Assembly (NCBI RefSeq): GCF_000699445.3
Contig: NC_067196.1
Coordinates: 32,880,616 to 32,944,615 of the forward strand
Length of the DNA stretch: 64,000 bases
Source of the DNA: Schistosoma haematobium
Taxonomy: Eukaryota > Platyhelminthes > Trematoda > Strigeidida > Schistosomatidae
Direction of reading: 5' to 3'
The notes under the pieces are model-generated. The model had not been told where the DNA came from and ran no database searches. It was given only the letters and a program-made list of their open reading frames with translations. This document shows positions 11,053-23,125 of this stretch, one piece after another. The first letter of the stretch is position 1. Each line of letters opens with the position of its first letter. The position numbers were made by a program, and so were the translations under genes.

Positions 11053-12384
11053 AAAATAGTAAAAAGCTAAAGTTTGAAAACCTGGTTACTTTCTTTTCAT
11101 AAATAAGTTTTCTTAGAAATGAAGGGGATTTCAACTAGTCTGTTCAACTGAATGATGGATTATAAGTCTCAAACCAAAATTTATTTCAGACCTTCACTAT
11201 TCATTCAGCAAACATGCCAGAATAGGCCTTTTCTTGATAAATTTTATGAAGACCTATATCTAACAATTAAATTTAATGGAAGCACAAACATCAGTTTAAA
11301 TCTGTGGCCTCAGTTTTATTTTGCACAATCATATGTCACATGGCTGAAATAGAAAAGTAATTGTTAAGGAAACTAATATGTAGATGATTGCAATTCTTAT
11401 CAATCATTCTGATGGGATAGTTGTAGTGTTCCTTATAACTGACGTTCAAAAAGGAAAAATGCTCGTTATAAACAAACAATATTATTAACGTGTAAAGGTT
11501 TATACAAAGTTGTGTCTATTATCCTAAATTTCGAAAAAAAAACAATCAATCATCCAAATACATTCGGTTAATTTAATATACAGTTAATGTCCTAGTTAAT
11601 AAACTAGAAACGTTTTGATTAAATTATTGAATTCTCAGCCACAGTAGCAATAACCCCAACAGATTACAAAATTGTCTGTGTATAAGCGTCATTCAAAAGT
11701 GCAAGAATACGTTTCAGCACACTCACTGCTAGGAGAATTGAGAAAAATAAATCATGAATATCTTCCGAAAAAATTGACTATCGACGCAGCTTTGTCAAAA
11801 TATTTCAACACAACTTATCAGCAAAAACGAAATTATATATAGAATTCAACAAACAAATCATCCTATCATATATGTAAAAGATATATCAGAAATAACAACG
11901 AGGTTATTGAAGCCATTTGGAATAGAGGTAGAGCACAAACCAGCAAAATCACTTTGATCAATCCTATGTAAATTAATGGATGAAATGATAAAAGAAGAAA
12001 AACCGAACATCATCTGCAAAATTAGTTTTTAAAATGGTGAAAGACACTTAATTGGATAAAGTGAACTCCCTCTTCATCTTTGCTTTCATGAACATCAACT
12101 AGTGGCCAAGCACCGTGACATATCTTCTCTTGTATCAGTGCGTGTAAACAATTGTGAACACACTTCGACTGGAGAAATGCTGGGATCTTGAACAGAGAAA
12201 GTGCTATAAACACCATGGAATTTTCTAAGCTTGAGTCTCAGGTCAATCAGCAATAAATACACACATTGGATTTGATCCAATCTAAAAATCATATACAAAT
12301 ATAGGACTAAATATCAGATTAAAAGGAATACGATCAAAATAACGAGGAAGATTATAACAGGTTAAAGGTCAGTGATGACTAATC
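11053..12384. other. AT-rich non-coding stretch
   Basis: No supported gene. The 66-residue ORF near 11152 has no recognisable motif and lies in DNA of background composition. Confidence 0.55.
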
Positions 12385-12570
12385 GAGATCGAGGTCGACA
12401 GAACAAGCTGTCAACTATATAAGGATAAATTCGATTAATTCACTTCCACCTGAGGTTTGTGCTGATGATGTTCAGAATAACAATAAGCCTCCACGATTAA
12501 GCCATCCAGCTCAGAGAACGAAACTCCGTGAAAGCGAATTTCGTCAGGGGTTTGCTTCATTCATTAAAAT
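12385..12570 (+). repeat. Repeat family D, copy 1
   Basis: Shares CTGAGGTTTGTGCTGATGATG and GCCATCCAGCTCAGAGAACG (both within about 12450-12525) with inverted copies at 52440-52615 and 61690-61960. The conserved block can be read as a peptide beginning EVCADDVVQ in the best copies, so it may be part of a retrotransposon ORF. Here that frame is broken. Class unknown. Confidence 0.6.
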
Positions 12571-14984
12571 TCATCTTATATTAAAGGTCCCTTAGTAATA
12601 AAGTAAAGGGTTTTAAAAATGACTCTAAGCCTAGTATATATCTTTTAACTCTGTCAGAATATCTAGAAGATAAACCAGCTGAATTAAAATAGTCTACAAA
12701 CCAGACTGTTTAGCATTGGTTTTCTAATGTTTTGTGAACTCTTAAATTATCCCTTTAGAAAAAATACTCATATCTCTACATTGATCACAGAAAAGCATAC
12801 TAAATAGGAACTGGTACATGTATTTTGTTTTATTTCATTATAAAATATGGTGAGTTTTAAATCCGAAAATACTTGCTACATTTAACAAATTAGATGAATT
12901 TTGAGTATATTAAGTTATATCAATGTTCTAATGAGTATCATATGCACATATATATGCTTTGATATACCAACATTTTACCATAAAAATTATTTCAAAAAGT
13001 CACTACGAAGCATTGTTACATGAACACAATAGTTTGTCAGGAAACGAAATTTATCAAAGTAACACAAGAAAAAGTTATGTCATAAGATGAATTCATTCAG
13101 TTTAAATGTTTTTCTTAATCAATGAATGGTGATCAAGTACATATGGTACAAAAAAATAATAAAACAAAGCTGTTGTTCACTTTTTTTTCTTTTTCCCGTC
13201 TCTTATAGAACAACAGTTTCATTTTCATCAACTTACTTATATGAAACTGTGTTTCTACTATTATTGTTAATCGTACCTTTAGGCTGTGTGCAGAGAATGA
13301 TAAGCCTTGAAATAAAATGTATTTAGTTGGTTGTGCAAATTCTACTTTATTTGACTGTCTTTAATACTATCAAGTTAATAAGTCATTTCGATATTTTTAT
13401 CATTTCTGTCTAGTTTCATAAGTTTAAAGTCGGTGGAATCATAAGGCGGTTGATTAAAGAGACATTAAAAAAATGCATTTTTCATTACGGTACTTGGTGA
13501 AATAACTGTTTAAATTTTTTAAACTGTTCATGTTGCATTACCTTCAGCAGGAAAAGCTTCGTGATACTTTTACAGTGGTTTTACAATGATAGACTGGAGA
13601 CACAGGAAAGAAACTGCATTAAACATGGATAGTCAATTACGAAATTGAGATCCTTATTTACCACTTTGTAAATCCGACGTCACATTGAAAAAAATATGTA
13701 TTGAAAAAAATCGTGTAGTTACTATTAATGGATTACTTGTGTATTTACATTTATTTCTCAAAAAATGCAACCAAAGTTTAACATGTATTCTTAAAGAAGG
13801 TATTGTTGCACAGATAAGTTGTAATAATGAACAAAAATACGCTCAGTTTCAGTTGGGGAAAAGATAGTTTACCATCACTTAACGTAAAAAGATATTTATA
13901 TATCAATGTTGAAATTATTAGGTCAAAAGCTTAAAAAATATAGCTGTAACATTTGTGAGTCTGGAGATTAATTGCAAAATTTTGATACTGTCGAAACATT
14001 AAATGTATTTACGGTTTACGACGACTGTATGAATATTTCATTAATTGATTACATAATAATAAGTGTAATCAACTAATAAAAATATTTTAGCCTTATTGTT
14101 GGTCATTTGCAGTTTATATATCTCGTTTCTAATATTTATGTCTGTGATTTTGCTTTACACTAGTTCGAACCCAATGTAAAACATCAGTAACTTTGTAAGT
14201 ACAGAATAGTGTTTAAGAATGCACTAATTAATATTTACTATGGGACTCTGTAGTTATAACTAGGTAGTGGTACAAACATAGTATGAAGTCAAGTGGAAAT
14301 CATTATCATCCTTAACAGATTAGTTTAAAGAATTGTTATTATTACATGTAATGCAGAATAATTTTATCTCCTCTCCGTCATTTTACCATATTGAGATTCC
14401 TACGGATATACTAAGTTCAAGACAGAAAATATCTAATTTACCAATTTTAATAACCACTTCTGGTAGCTACTATAACACTAAATAACAAAAAATACAAATA
14501 CATGACCATGTATATTGGGAATTCGGGTAAATCATAATTGTTTATTATTATTAATTTTAATCACTTTAGGCGTGAAACGTTTTATAGAACGTAATGGTGA
14601 GACTATAATTTATGAACGAATCAATCAGAATTACGATAACGAGTCTCGGATTTCGGCGCGAAATCCATTCATCCACTTGACTAAATAGAGTTTCGGTATT
14701 ATAACTGATTTCAGTTTCGTGATGAAAACCTTAAATCTAATTTCTAACCTTAACCATCAACTATAAATCACAATTCGAATTCCTCACACAGGTTTATAAA
14801 CTTCAGTTAGTTCTAATTATTAGGTGGACATTCTCATAGTCAGTCTAGCGTCGCTCAAAGAACGTCCATAAATTATATTCTCACCAACATATTTTACATT
14901 TCCCAATGGAACAAACAACACAATATTTACTATAATTCATATCTTCCTTTGACATTTATCATTCAATAAATCAAATTAAATTAA
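12571..14984. other. AT-rich non-coding stretch
   Basis: No supported gene, RNA or recognisable repeat. Confidence 0.55.
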
Positions 14985-15165
14985 TAGTTGAATTCATCAG
15001 TCAATTATAGCTAGATCACCATGGAAAATCTAGAAGCACTGGAATTCTGTAGGCGAAATAGTTGATTCTCACTGCTGAGAAGTTCCATACTAGAACGAAA
15101 CGGTCATTCGACTCATGAATTCAACTAGCAACTTACTATAATATCTACAAAACTTCTTGCTGATT
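14985..15165. mobile_element. SINE-B foldback, rearranged
   Basis: Left part is a minus-strand SINE-B tail ending at GCACTG (15036-15041). It is joined directly to a plus-strand piece starting just after the B-box (GAATTCTGTAGGCG at 15042) and running through a decayed hammerhead (CTGAGAAG core, 15073-15106) into a shortened tail. The break after 15041 sits at the hammerhead cleavage position of the minus copy. The plus piece is also missing the segment between stem III and GACTCATGAATTC. Confidence 0.75.
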
Positions 15166-16063
15166 ATAAAATCAGATTAAGTTACCAAGATTTATTAACC
15201 ATCACATGACATTGATAAGTAATTGAGTCTTATTTTTAAAAAAACAATTAGCTAATGATAAAACTCGTCAGAAATTACGTCTTATTTAAAGATTCCATTT
15301 AAAATGTCTGATGAAAACCCCAAGTGAGATTAATTCATTTTTACTTGAATAATTTTTCAATCATTATTAGTTTTATTTTTTTATTGTTGGAAATTAAAGT
15401 CAAATAAACAGGTTTGTATAGTTAAGTTTTATGTTTCTATATTTCATTTGAATTATTTAAGAAACCGAAAAAAACGAACAAAATTTAAACATACTTTAAA
15501 GAATTTACATAAGATTTCATATGCTTGTATAGAAAGAAACCCCCCCACACACACACCCCCATTAATTTTCTCCTCCTGAGATCTTATCCTATTCTTCACA
15601 AATGTTTTAAAACAAAAGAAAGAAAAAAAGTTAGTTCTATACAATAGTTTCCTTGAACAAATGAATAGCAACAAGACATATTCTTTATAAGGTATCTCTC
15701 CTAGAAACTAATCGTTTCTTTTTGTATTTAAATAATTTCAAATCATTTTACTATTTATTGTTGTGTTGATCATTTATCAATTGTTGCTTAGTGAGAGATC
15801 ATATGATTTCTTTTAAATAAAACTAAAAGAAAAAACCGAAGAAGATTTAATCATTCAAACAAAATTCTACTTAGAGTATCTTTTTGTTTTATTTGTCTAA
15901 TGTGTTAATATTAAGAAGAAAATCATCTGACCATGTATTGATGTTGGCTCTTTATTCATTTGAAAATAATAATAATATTTTAACTGTTTTATAATGAAAA
16001 TCATAGTCATTAGTTAATTATTGAGTTAATATAGGGTATGTAACAATTAAGTAATTCTATTGA
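15166..16063. other. AT-rich non-coding stretch with a C/AC-rich tract
   Basis: No gene. At 15540-15560 there is a short C-run plus ACACAC tract. The minus-strand ORF covering it has no recognisable motif. Confidence 0.55.
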
Positions 16064-16145
16064 GATGGTAGAGAAGATTTGTTGCTCAGGTGGTTGATCA
16101 AAATCACTGAGCTTAGAGAACGAAATTCCATCAATGTAATTCTGT
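16064..16145. repeat. Repeat family D, small foldback
   Basis: The first half (GAGATGGTAGAGAAGATTTG) matches 61746 onward in the same orientation. The second half (CTGAGCTTAGAGAACGAAA) matches the family in the opposite orientation, so the two pieces meet head-to-head. Non-coding. Confidence 0.5.
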
Positions 16146-16489
16146 TGTCAATGAGTCCTATTTACTGGTAATAAAGAATAAATTTATTATAACTGTTGTT
16201 TCAGAAATATTGTTATTCTAAGAATATATCTGTAAGGCTGAAAAATAACGAGAAATAGTAGAAAACTATTTCTAGATTGTTTATATATGTTTTGGTATAG
16301 TATCAAGTTTTTTTACATAGAATAGTATAACCTAAAAGATTGTAATTATCGAAACAGTATTAAATATGTGTTTAACTTTATCCTAGAACAGTAATAATCA
16401 GATTACATTCGATTCTGTTCTGTGAAGAAAAGCGTATACACTATTTCATATTTTCAAAATAGGATATGCTTTAGGGCATCAAGATCGGA

Positions 16490-16720
16490 CCAGTGTATCA
16501 ACTAACAAAACAAAAGCTAGACGAATCCAAGGTCATGAATAAAGTCAGAAGTGAAAACAATCTAACAATGTCAGCACACCTATAAACAACAGTCAATCAA
16601 GTTATAGGACAGAAGAACAAGCAGCTAGTCAATTATGTAACACTTATAATGGCTCACTTCATAATGAAGTGCGTTCTGATGATCTTGTCATGATAAGCAA
16701 TGAAAGCTTCGCAATTTAAC
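16490..16720 (+). repeat. Repeat family D, diverged copy
   Basis: Order and spacing of CTGATGATCTTGT, then GCAATGAAAGCT (about 16675-16715) follow the family D core seen at 52500-52600. Upstream parts are strongly diverged. No intact reading frame. Confidence 0.45.
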
Positions 16721-16854
16721 TAAACATTTCAAAGTACAAACTACATACAAGGGTTTGCTTGTTTTTTGATCTCATATACTCAGACTAATATATAAAGCTC
16801 ATAAGGATACATATATGCGATTAATGATATGTTTTTACTTTACATACAGTAAAG

Positions 16855-17130
16855 ACGTAATTGATAGAGTTTTATGCAACGTAGCTCAACAATAAATATA
16901 TTTTTTATTATAGCTCTGGTAGTTCTCCAAGTTACTGGCCCATACAGTAGAACTATCTTGACATTTGTATTGAAAATTCTGACTTTAGTGTTGGTTGACA
17001 GTTGTTTTGAATTCCAGTTATTCTTCAATGGAAGATATGCTACTCTTACATCTGCATCAGATCCATCGTGCTCATCGATAATACTGCCCAAATATTTAAA
17101 AGCTTTTTACATCCCCCATCATGTTTCATC
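16855..17130 (-). pseudogene. RTE retrotransposon fragment (RT C-terminal region)
   Basis: On the minus strand the frame reads GSIIDEHDGSDADV, then NNWNSKQLSTNTKVRIFNTN and VLLYG. This is the connection region after the RT active site of the same RTE type as the element at 1-2595, including part of the segment that element has lost. It has both ends missing and a small in-frame loss after DADV. The plus-strand ORF over it is a shadow. Confidence 0.8.
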
Positions 17131-18639
17131 TTAATTAACAAGAAAATTCAAAACATGATAAATCATATTAATTAATTTATTTAATTACTTTTACAAATAT
17201 CAACTAGAAATTGTCTAAGAGATATGTATTTATTACGTGTATTGAAAGAAAAAGAAAAGACTCAAGAGGGGGGGGGAATGACAAATCAGAGCTTTAATAT
17301 AAATCCAAAAATTTCGGATTATTTTTTTATTTTTATTTTATTTTTATGAAAATTCCATGATGTCAATTAATCAACAGAAAATTCATTAACTATTAAATTT
17401 TATTACGGATATTCTCATGTAATAATAAGATTGTCTAGACGAAATAAACTTTATGTCTCTTTATATTCATTGTTAGTGTCAATTTTGTTTCACTATACAA
17501 TATAATTTTGTAAATAATTCAGTTACTTGGATACTAAATTCAAGTTGAATTTGAATAGATCTTCAGGAAATTCACTACACTATCCTACGCAACTATAATG
17601 ATTTAGATAGAACAATGAGAAGACAGAGTTGGTCAGAAAAATGTTGATTTAATGATAAATTCTGAAAAAAAAGTCTACTTTCATAACATACGGAAAAGCA
17701 TAGAATGTTATATTGTATGTTTGAGATATTTTTCTCAGCTGATAATCATTCGACTAATAAGGTGAGGTTTTAGTAGTCTCAGTAACATTTTCTTGTTAAA
17801 TAACATTGTGTTGTATTCAATTGAAGCTGAGCAGTAAAGTATTACATTAATTTCATTAATAAATCTGAATAACTACATTGTATTTTCTGATTGTTGTACA
17901 ATAGTTGTTGAGTAATCAACTGAAAGTATAGTATTCTCAATGATTTCTATCATATCACATTCACTCTGTTATTCATGTATTCAAATATGTAAAGAAGTGA
18001 TGTCAGTCTCTGTTAAACAGTTAGTTCATAAGAATATTCATTATAATAAATATATATTTATTTATTTTAACCAGAATTGAAACCTTTAGATCATATTATG
18101 AACTGATAAGTGTTATCTATGATAAATCTAACACTTATATTTTACACTGTAGTTACATTGTTTCTGTAAACAAACAGTTCCTTGTACGTTAATCTATTTT
18201 TATCTTACCATTTATTTTTCATAAATATTTTATATTGTTATTAGAAAAATCTTTCAACCATTTTACATTTTGTTATTTTTAACTATTTTTCCCCATAACT
18301 ACTATTTGTTTGTATTCATAATATGTGGGTAAGTACAATATTATCACTAATAATGATAATGAATTTATTCAAATAAATAGTATCTTATAAGCTATATGGT
18401 CAATTTAGTACCTTTTTGAAGAATTAAACTGTGATATTTGTGCAATTAATATAGTTGTATATAATAAGATGGTAATTAATAAAAACAAATTTCTATGTTT
18501 ACTATATATATATATACCCAAGGGTCATGATTGAATATCTTGGCTACTTGTTCCTGCCATCTAGATATTTTAACAAGTTATCTGTTTTCTTGTTTGTTTT
18601 AACAGATCATTATGTCAATTAACAGCATAACCTATTCAG
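17131..18639. other. AT-rich non-coding stretch
   Basis: No gene seen. Contains a G-run at about 17268-17276 and a short AT microsatellite near 18505. Confidence 0.55.
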
Positions 18640-18850
18640 GTACGTTTGTGAAGGGTTTACGAGTTACAAATTACAAAAATGTACAATCGAAGACATCGTG
18701 ATGTCTGGCAATGTGCATTGAAACGAATTAATATCATTCAGATGTCGACTTCTGAAGTGCTAATATCCAACTGGTGATCATCTAATATTTATCGTCAATA
18801 TCCATGAAGAAATAAGAAACAAAAAGCTCGCTGGAATAATTTGTGCGGAG
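18640..18850 (+). repeat. Interspersed repeat R2, copy 1
   Basis: About 210 bp matching 42440-42650 in the same orientation. Shared blocks include ACATCGTGATGTCTGGCAAT against ATATCGTGGTTGCTGGCAAT, and AATATTTATCGTCA. No ORF. Ends not sharply defined and class unknown. Confidence 0.65.
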
Positions 18851-20262
18851 AATTCTATATTGTACCAAATATATAATATTGAATAAAGCCACTAATAATA
18901 AACTCATTCATTTAAATGTTATTTTAATTAATAATTCTTTAGGATTGATAATGACTAAGAATTGAATGGCTTAGCCTATTTTGTATTAAACATTTTATTT
19001 CATATCTTTTCGGTATTAAAATCCACCGATAGAATCAAATCAGATTTATAATCCTTTTGACTGTGATGGCAACTCATATTTATAAATTACATTCCAAGAT
19101 ATTTCAACGTTTCGCTGAAAGTCGAGTATAAACAGATTTTAAAAAATACCATTAAAGACAGTTATAACAAAAATTGTTTAGGAGTTAGTAAAAATATTTA
19201 TCACTGTTTTCAATATCTACTATTCACAAGAAACTGGATATATATTATTTATGTCGTAAATGAAGCATTATTTGACAATAAAGACTTCACTACCCTAAAT
19301 TTTTTGCTAGATGAAAAACTTCAAAATTGGATTAAAAAACTGTATGCATTTCATAATCCTATATGTCAAAATGTCTATTGTTGGACTGGTGAACTTGAAT
19401 ATATTATCAGCTTATTTAACGTAACATTGTAATGATACAGTACCTAAGACATTTGATAGATATCATTATTTCAATGGTAATTTTTAAACATTCTTGTCAT
19501 TCGTTAAAAAAAGGTTTTTAAATCAGATAAATAGTTAGTAGTTCGTTTGTTAAATTAGAAAAAAACTATTATAATGTATACAAAGAACGCTTCTTTACGA
19601 AAAAGTACATTTGAACAATCTGTTCTTCACCAGAATGAATTAAAAACGGTTACACAAATTGTATTATTTTATAATTGTGAAATTTCTTGCGTTTTTACGT
19701 TACTGAGTTTTGTAGCTTACAAGTATTTGTTTTTTGGTATTTCATTTTACACCAGTTTTCTTCAATGACAAATACAATTAAATACATAGTATAAGAGTAA
19801 TAAACACACTTGTAAAATTAAGAGGTATCTGAACATTGTTGACGTCGAAAAACTGTTATGCTATGACAAACTTACTACGTTACTATACTTGTGTTATGCT
19901 CCCAACGACTTATATATATATATATATATCACTGCTAAACATTTGTGAAAGACATCGCTTTAATAATTCATTATATTATTTACTTAGAAAATATCAACAT
20001 TTTCTATATACACTTTACAAGACATTGTTATTTAGATTCCCTCAAATAATGAATAAGTATGTATACAACTAAATTGGTTTTGTAATTGTAAATTCTAACA
20101 TTTACGAAAAAGTGCTTATTGATTTCGTTTATTAATGCTGACTTAGGGACTACATTTGATCAGTATTGACCTTCGAAAATATTTGGATTGTTTTTATCAA
20201 ACAAAAATTACAAAATACTTGAAATTTATACGGAAATAATTATTATCAACAAAAAGGTATCT
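18851..20262. other. AT-rich non-coding stretch
   Basis: No supported gene. Small ORFs near 19574 and 19836 show only low-complexity, Ile/Tyr-rich translations. Confidence 0.55.
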
Positions 20263-20500
20263 TGTGGATATTATAGTAATTTTAAAGGTGAATTTATGTG
20301 TCAATTAAAGCTAGATCACCATGAAAAACTAGGAAGTGCTGGACGGCCGTTTCGTTCTAGTACAGGACTTCTCAGTAGTGCGCATCTACAATTCCGTTCT
20401 CAGAATTAGAGTCTCATACTAGGACGAAACGGCCATCCAGTGCTTTTAGGGTTTCCATGGTGGTCCAACTTTATCAGATTCATGAATTCAACTATTAGAA
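20263..20500. mobile_element. SINE-B foldback dimer
   Basis: A minus-strand copy (20263 to about 20395) includes tail, hammerhead and part of the post-B-box segment. It is joined to a plus-strand copy that starts inside stem II of the ribozyme (AGTCTCATACTAGG near 20410) and runs to the tail. Both ribozyme copies are defective: the minus core has G8 changed (CTGAGAA) and a mismatched stem I, and the plus copy lacks its 5' half. Confidence 0.75.
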
Positions 20501-21037
20501 GCAATTATTGTTACACTTAATAATAACTGTTTTTTCAATTTTAAAATTATGTAATACTGAATGAACATAAATATATATATAGACATATGTCAATTGTACT
20601 GCTTTTACACATATTCTTTTATTGGAATGTAAGTTTGATTAGTTTGTTAAAACATACTATTCAATACATTTAGAATTCATTTAGATTAAAATGTTCTGTA
20701 TGTCGAAACAAATTAGTTCCAACATTGATTTTTGGTTACATAATCAATGTTAAGACAAATCCCTTCAGGAGTTTTATTTATATTGCCAAAATCTGAAGAT
20801 AATTTAACTGACTCTTAATTGGGAATAATTAATGCGGTTTTTGATTGATATTTTTCTCATATATTGGAAAACTAATAAGAGATTATATGTACTGTTTGTT
20901 AAACAAAAATAGAATTAGATTAATAATTCACAGATCACTTTTTACAGTTTTGTTACGATCATTCAAATTTTCCAAGCATAACTTTTTTTAATTATTAAAT
21001 TTATCATTTTGTCAGTAAATTAAATCACTATTTCAAT
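20501..21037. other. AT-rich non-coding stretch
   Basis: Nothing recognisable. Confidence 0.5.
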
Positions 21038-21157
21038 AGTTGATATCATGAATCAATTGAAGGTAGACCACCATGAAAAACCTCTAGCACTAGACGGCCA
21101 TTTCGTTTTATTGTGGGATGCACACTGCTGAAGAGTCTCACAAGGGGACGAAACGAT
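21038..21157. mobile_element. SINE-B foldback, short
   Basis: A minus-strand tail plus 3' half of the hammerhead (to about 21118) joins a plus-strand hammerhead fragment (ACACTGCTGAAGAG, then GGACGAAACG) that ends abruptly at 21152. The core reads CTGAAGA in the plus part, but the cleavage side is missing. Confidence 0.7.
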
Positions 21158-21719
21158 TTGAATATATCTCAAACTTGATGGCAATATATTTTAGATATGA
21201 AATGAAATCACTTACTGTTAACTGGTAAGGTTCACATTTTACTTTTCAAATTTACTGATTATTACATTTTACACGATGATTCTCGTTTCCATAAATACAA
21301 CGTTTGTCATATATACTATGAATGTGAAACAGTTATACAACTGTTCTAGATTATACATAAAAATGGGCTAATACGTATTTAAACGTATATGATGAGTGTT
21401 GGAATTACAAATTTATAAAACAGAAAAATACAGAATTACATTCGACAATCATTGGTCAATTTTAAATTGTATTAACATGACACTTTTAAGCGTTAAATCT
21501 TACATTAAAATAGAATGATATCAGTATGAAATTCATGTAGACTAAATAAATTTTTGTCTATTTTTTTAAAATGTAAAACGGGTATCAGATATTATGTATT
21601 GTAGTATAACACATAATTTATCGGTGAACATTGTAGTGATTAGGTCAAATTTACATATATATTGAACAATTCATTTCAGAGATACTTTTAGAATAATTAT
21701 AACTATTTATTTGTTCGCA
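21158..21719. other. AT-rich non-coding stretch
   Basis: Nothing recognisable. Confidence 0.5.
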
Positions 21720-22010
21720 ATGATGGATAGTGGCTAGCAGTGGAATCCAGGACGCGCGTTTCGTCCTATTTGGGACTCGTCAGCTGGATGTATTTGCATT
21801 TCAGAATTGATGTTCACTCTGGAACTCGAACCCAGTACCATTCGCTTCAAACGTCATCGCGTTGTCCACTCAGCTACTGAGTCCTGATAGCCACTTGCTT
21901 GTGCAATGGGGTGGATTTTAAATTCACTTGATATTGCTTGACTCGTATTTTGCCAGGGAGGTTTAAGACTCCAATTGATCAGTCTGTTATTAATTTGTTC
22001 ATCGTTGTCA
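21720..22010 (-). mobile_element. SINE-A (Sm-alpha-like) copy, well preserved
   Basis: Minus-strand order: tRNA-like head (A-box-type TAGCTGAGTGG near 21872-21882, B-box-type GGTTCGAGTTCC near 21822-21833), spacer, intact hammerhead (21745-21789), then TTCCACTGCTAGCCACTA. The plus-strand text to the right (about 21893-22010) precedes the head on the element strand. It is the best-preserved family A copy in the window. Confidence 0.85.
21745..21789 (-). ncRNA. Hammerhead ribozyme, Sm-alpha type, intact core
   Basis: On the minus strand: stem I ATCCAG (21784-21789) with CTGGAT (21745-21750); core CTGACGA (21777-21783); stem II GTCC/GGAC around CAAATA; GAAA; palindromic stem III ACGCGCGT; cleavage after GTC (complement of 21751-21753). 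Every core position fits the CUGANGA...GAAA...NUH rule. Active hammerheads in the schistosome Sm-alpha satellite are established knowledge; activity of this copy is inferred. Confidence 0.9.
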
Positions 22011-22794
22011 ATGTGAGTTTTAAACCAATAAAAACTATCTATTGTGATTTAGTTTTCAATGATTCTAAAGCTTATATGACTCCATGGTTATACCTAGCCT
22101 AGTATGACTATTTTTATGCAATTCATCACGTATATTATAAATTCTTATTAGAAATACGACTAATCGTAAACAAAATTAGATCAAATCAAATTAAATGAAC
22201 TTAATGGAAATATATTTGGTTATCCAATAAATATAAACAGCTACATAATTTACATATATAAACTCACTAGCATAAATATGATTATGTTTTATTTATGTTG
22301 ACTAAATAACTAATAACTGGTTCACCACAATTAGTTAATTGTTATCAATCTTATTCAGTACTTTTATATTTACACGTAAATAAACATTATTTTGAATCTT
22401 GTGAAAGTATCAAATTCGTTGTTTGTTGAAAATATCCACACAAAAAACCCACAAATAAACTAAGTCGAGTTACAAATCTATTTCTGTAGTCACTTTCCAA
22501 AGATTTTAAAAAAAACAGTGTATTTATGTTTATAACTAGCTAGTATACACCACTCTTCACTTATAATTAATTATATTACTGTGTTTCTTTGTAATGTCGC
22601 TTATTTCAAGTGTTTTTGATATATCAGAATAAATACGCTTGATAAAGTCATATGGTGAAGTTACAAAGCCCTAATTTAAAGCATAAATCATCAAAAGAAA
22701 TGATCATGTTGTGAAAATACAAGATAATGACAAAACGTTCTACGACCTTGATATGAATGTATTGTTTTATCCAAAATATTTTTGGCAATTTTCG
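22011..22794. other. AT-rich non-coding stretch
   Basis: No supported gene. Confidence 0.5.
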
Positions 22795-23125
22795 TGTTAG
22801 CTCCGCACTTGTTGAAACCTTACCGCCGGAGAAGGATATCCGTGGGATAAGGAGAGGTGTGCATTTTTAGAGTCGACCTTTTCTTACCCTTCTTGTTATG
22901 CTGGTTGTCTGAAAGGAAACACCTTACTGCTGTCATACCCCTGTACAGTCAGCAGTACGACTTCCCCCTCGAACTTTGGGTTTGCTGCTTTTGGTCTTAC
23001 CGTTCTTCAACCGACCTATATGGCATGGTAGGACTTTGAGGAACGACTGTTCCAGCCAGTATAGCTCAATTGGTTCATCACGATAGACAAGCTCGACAAC
23101 CAGTTCAAGTTAGCAGCAACGGTCG
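22795..23125 (+). repeat. Unassigned GC-richer repeat R3, copy 1
   Basis: Stands out by composition from its AT-rich flanks. A diverged partner is at 52135-52320 (shared GGTAGGACTT and TGGTTCATCAC in the same order). Near its 3' end TATAGCTCAATTGGTT (23060-23075) and CAGTTCAAGTT (23101-23111) resemble tRNA A and B boxes. The 60-residue ORF inside lacks known motifs. It could be an LTR or another tRNA-related repeat; I cannot decide. Confidence 0.5.
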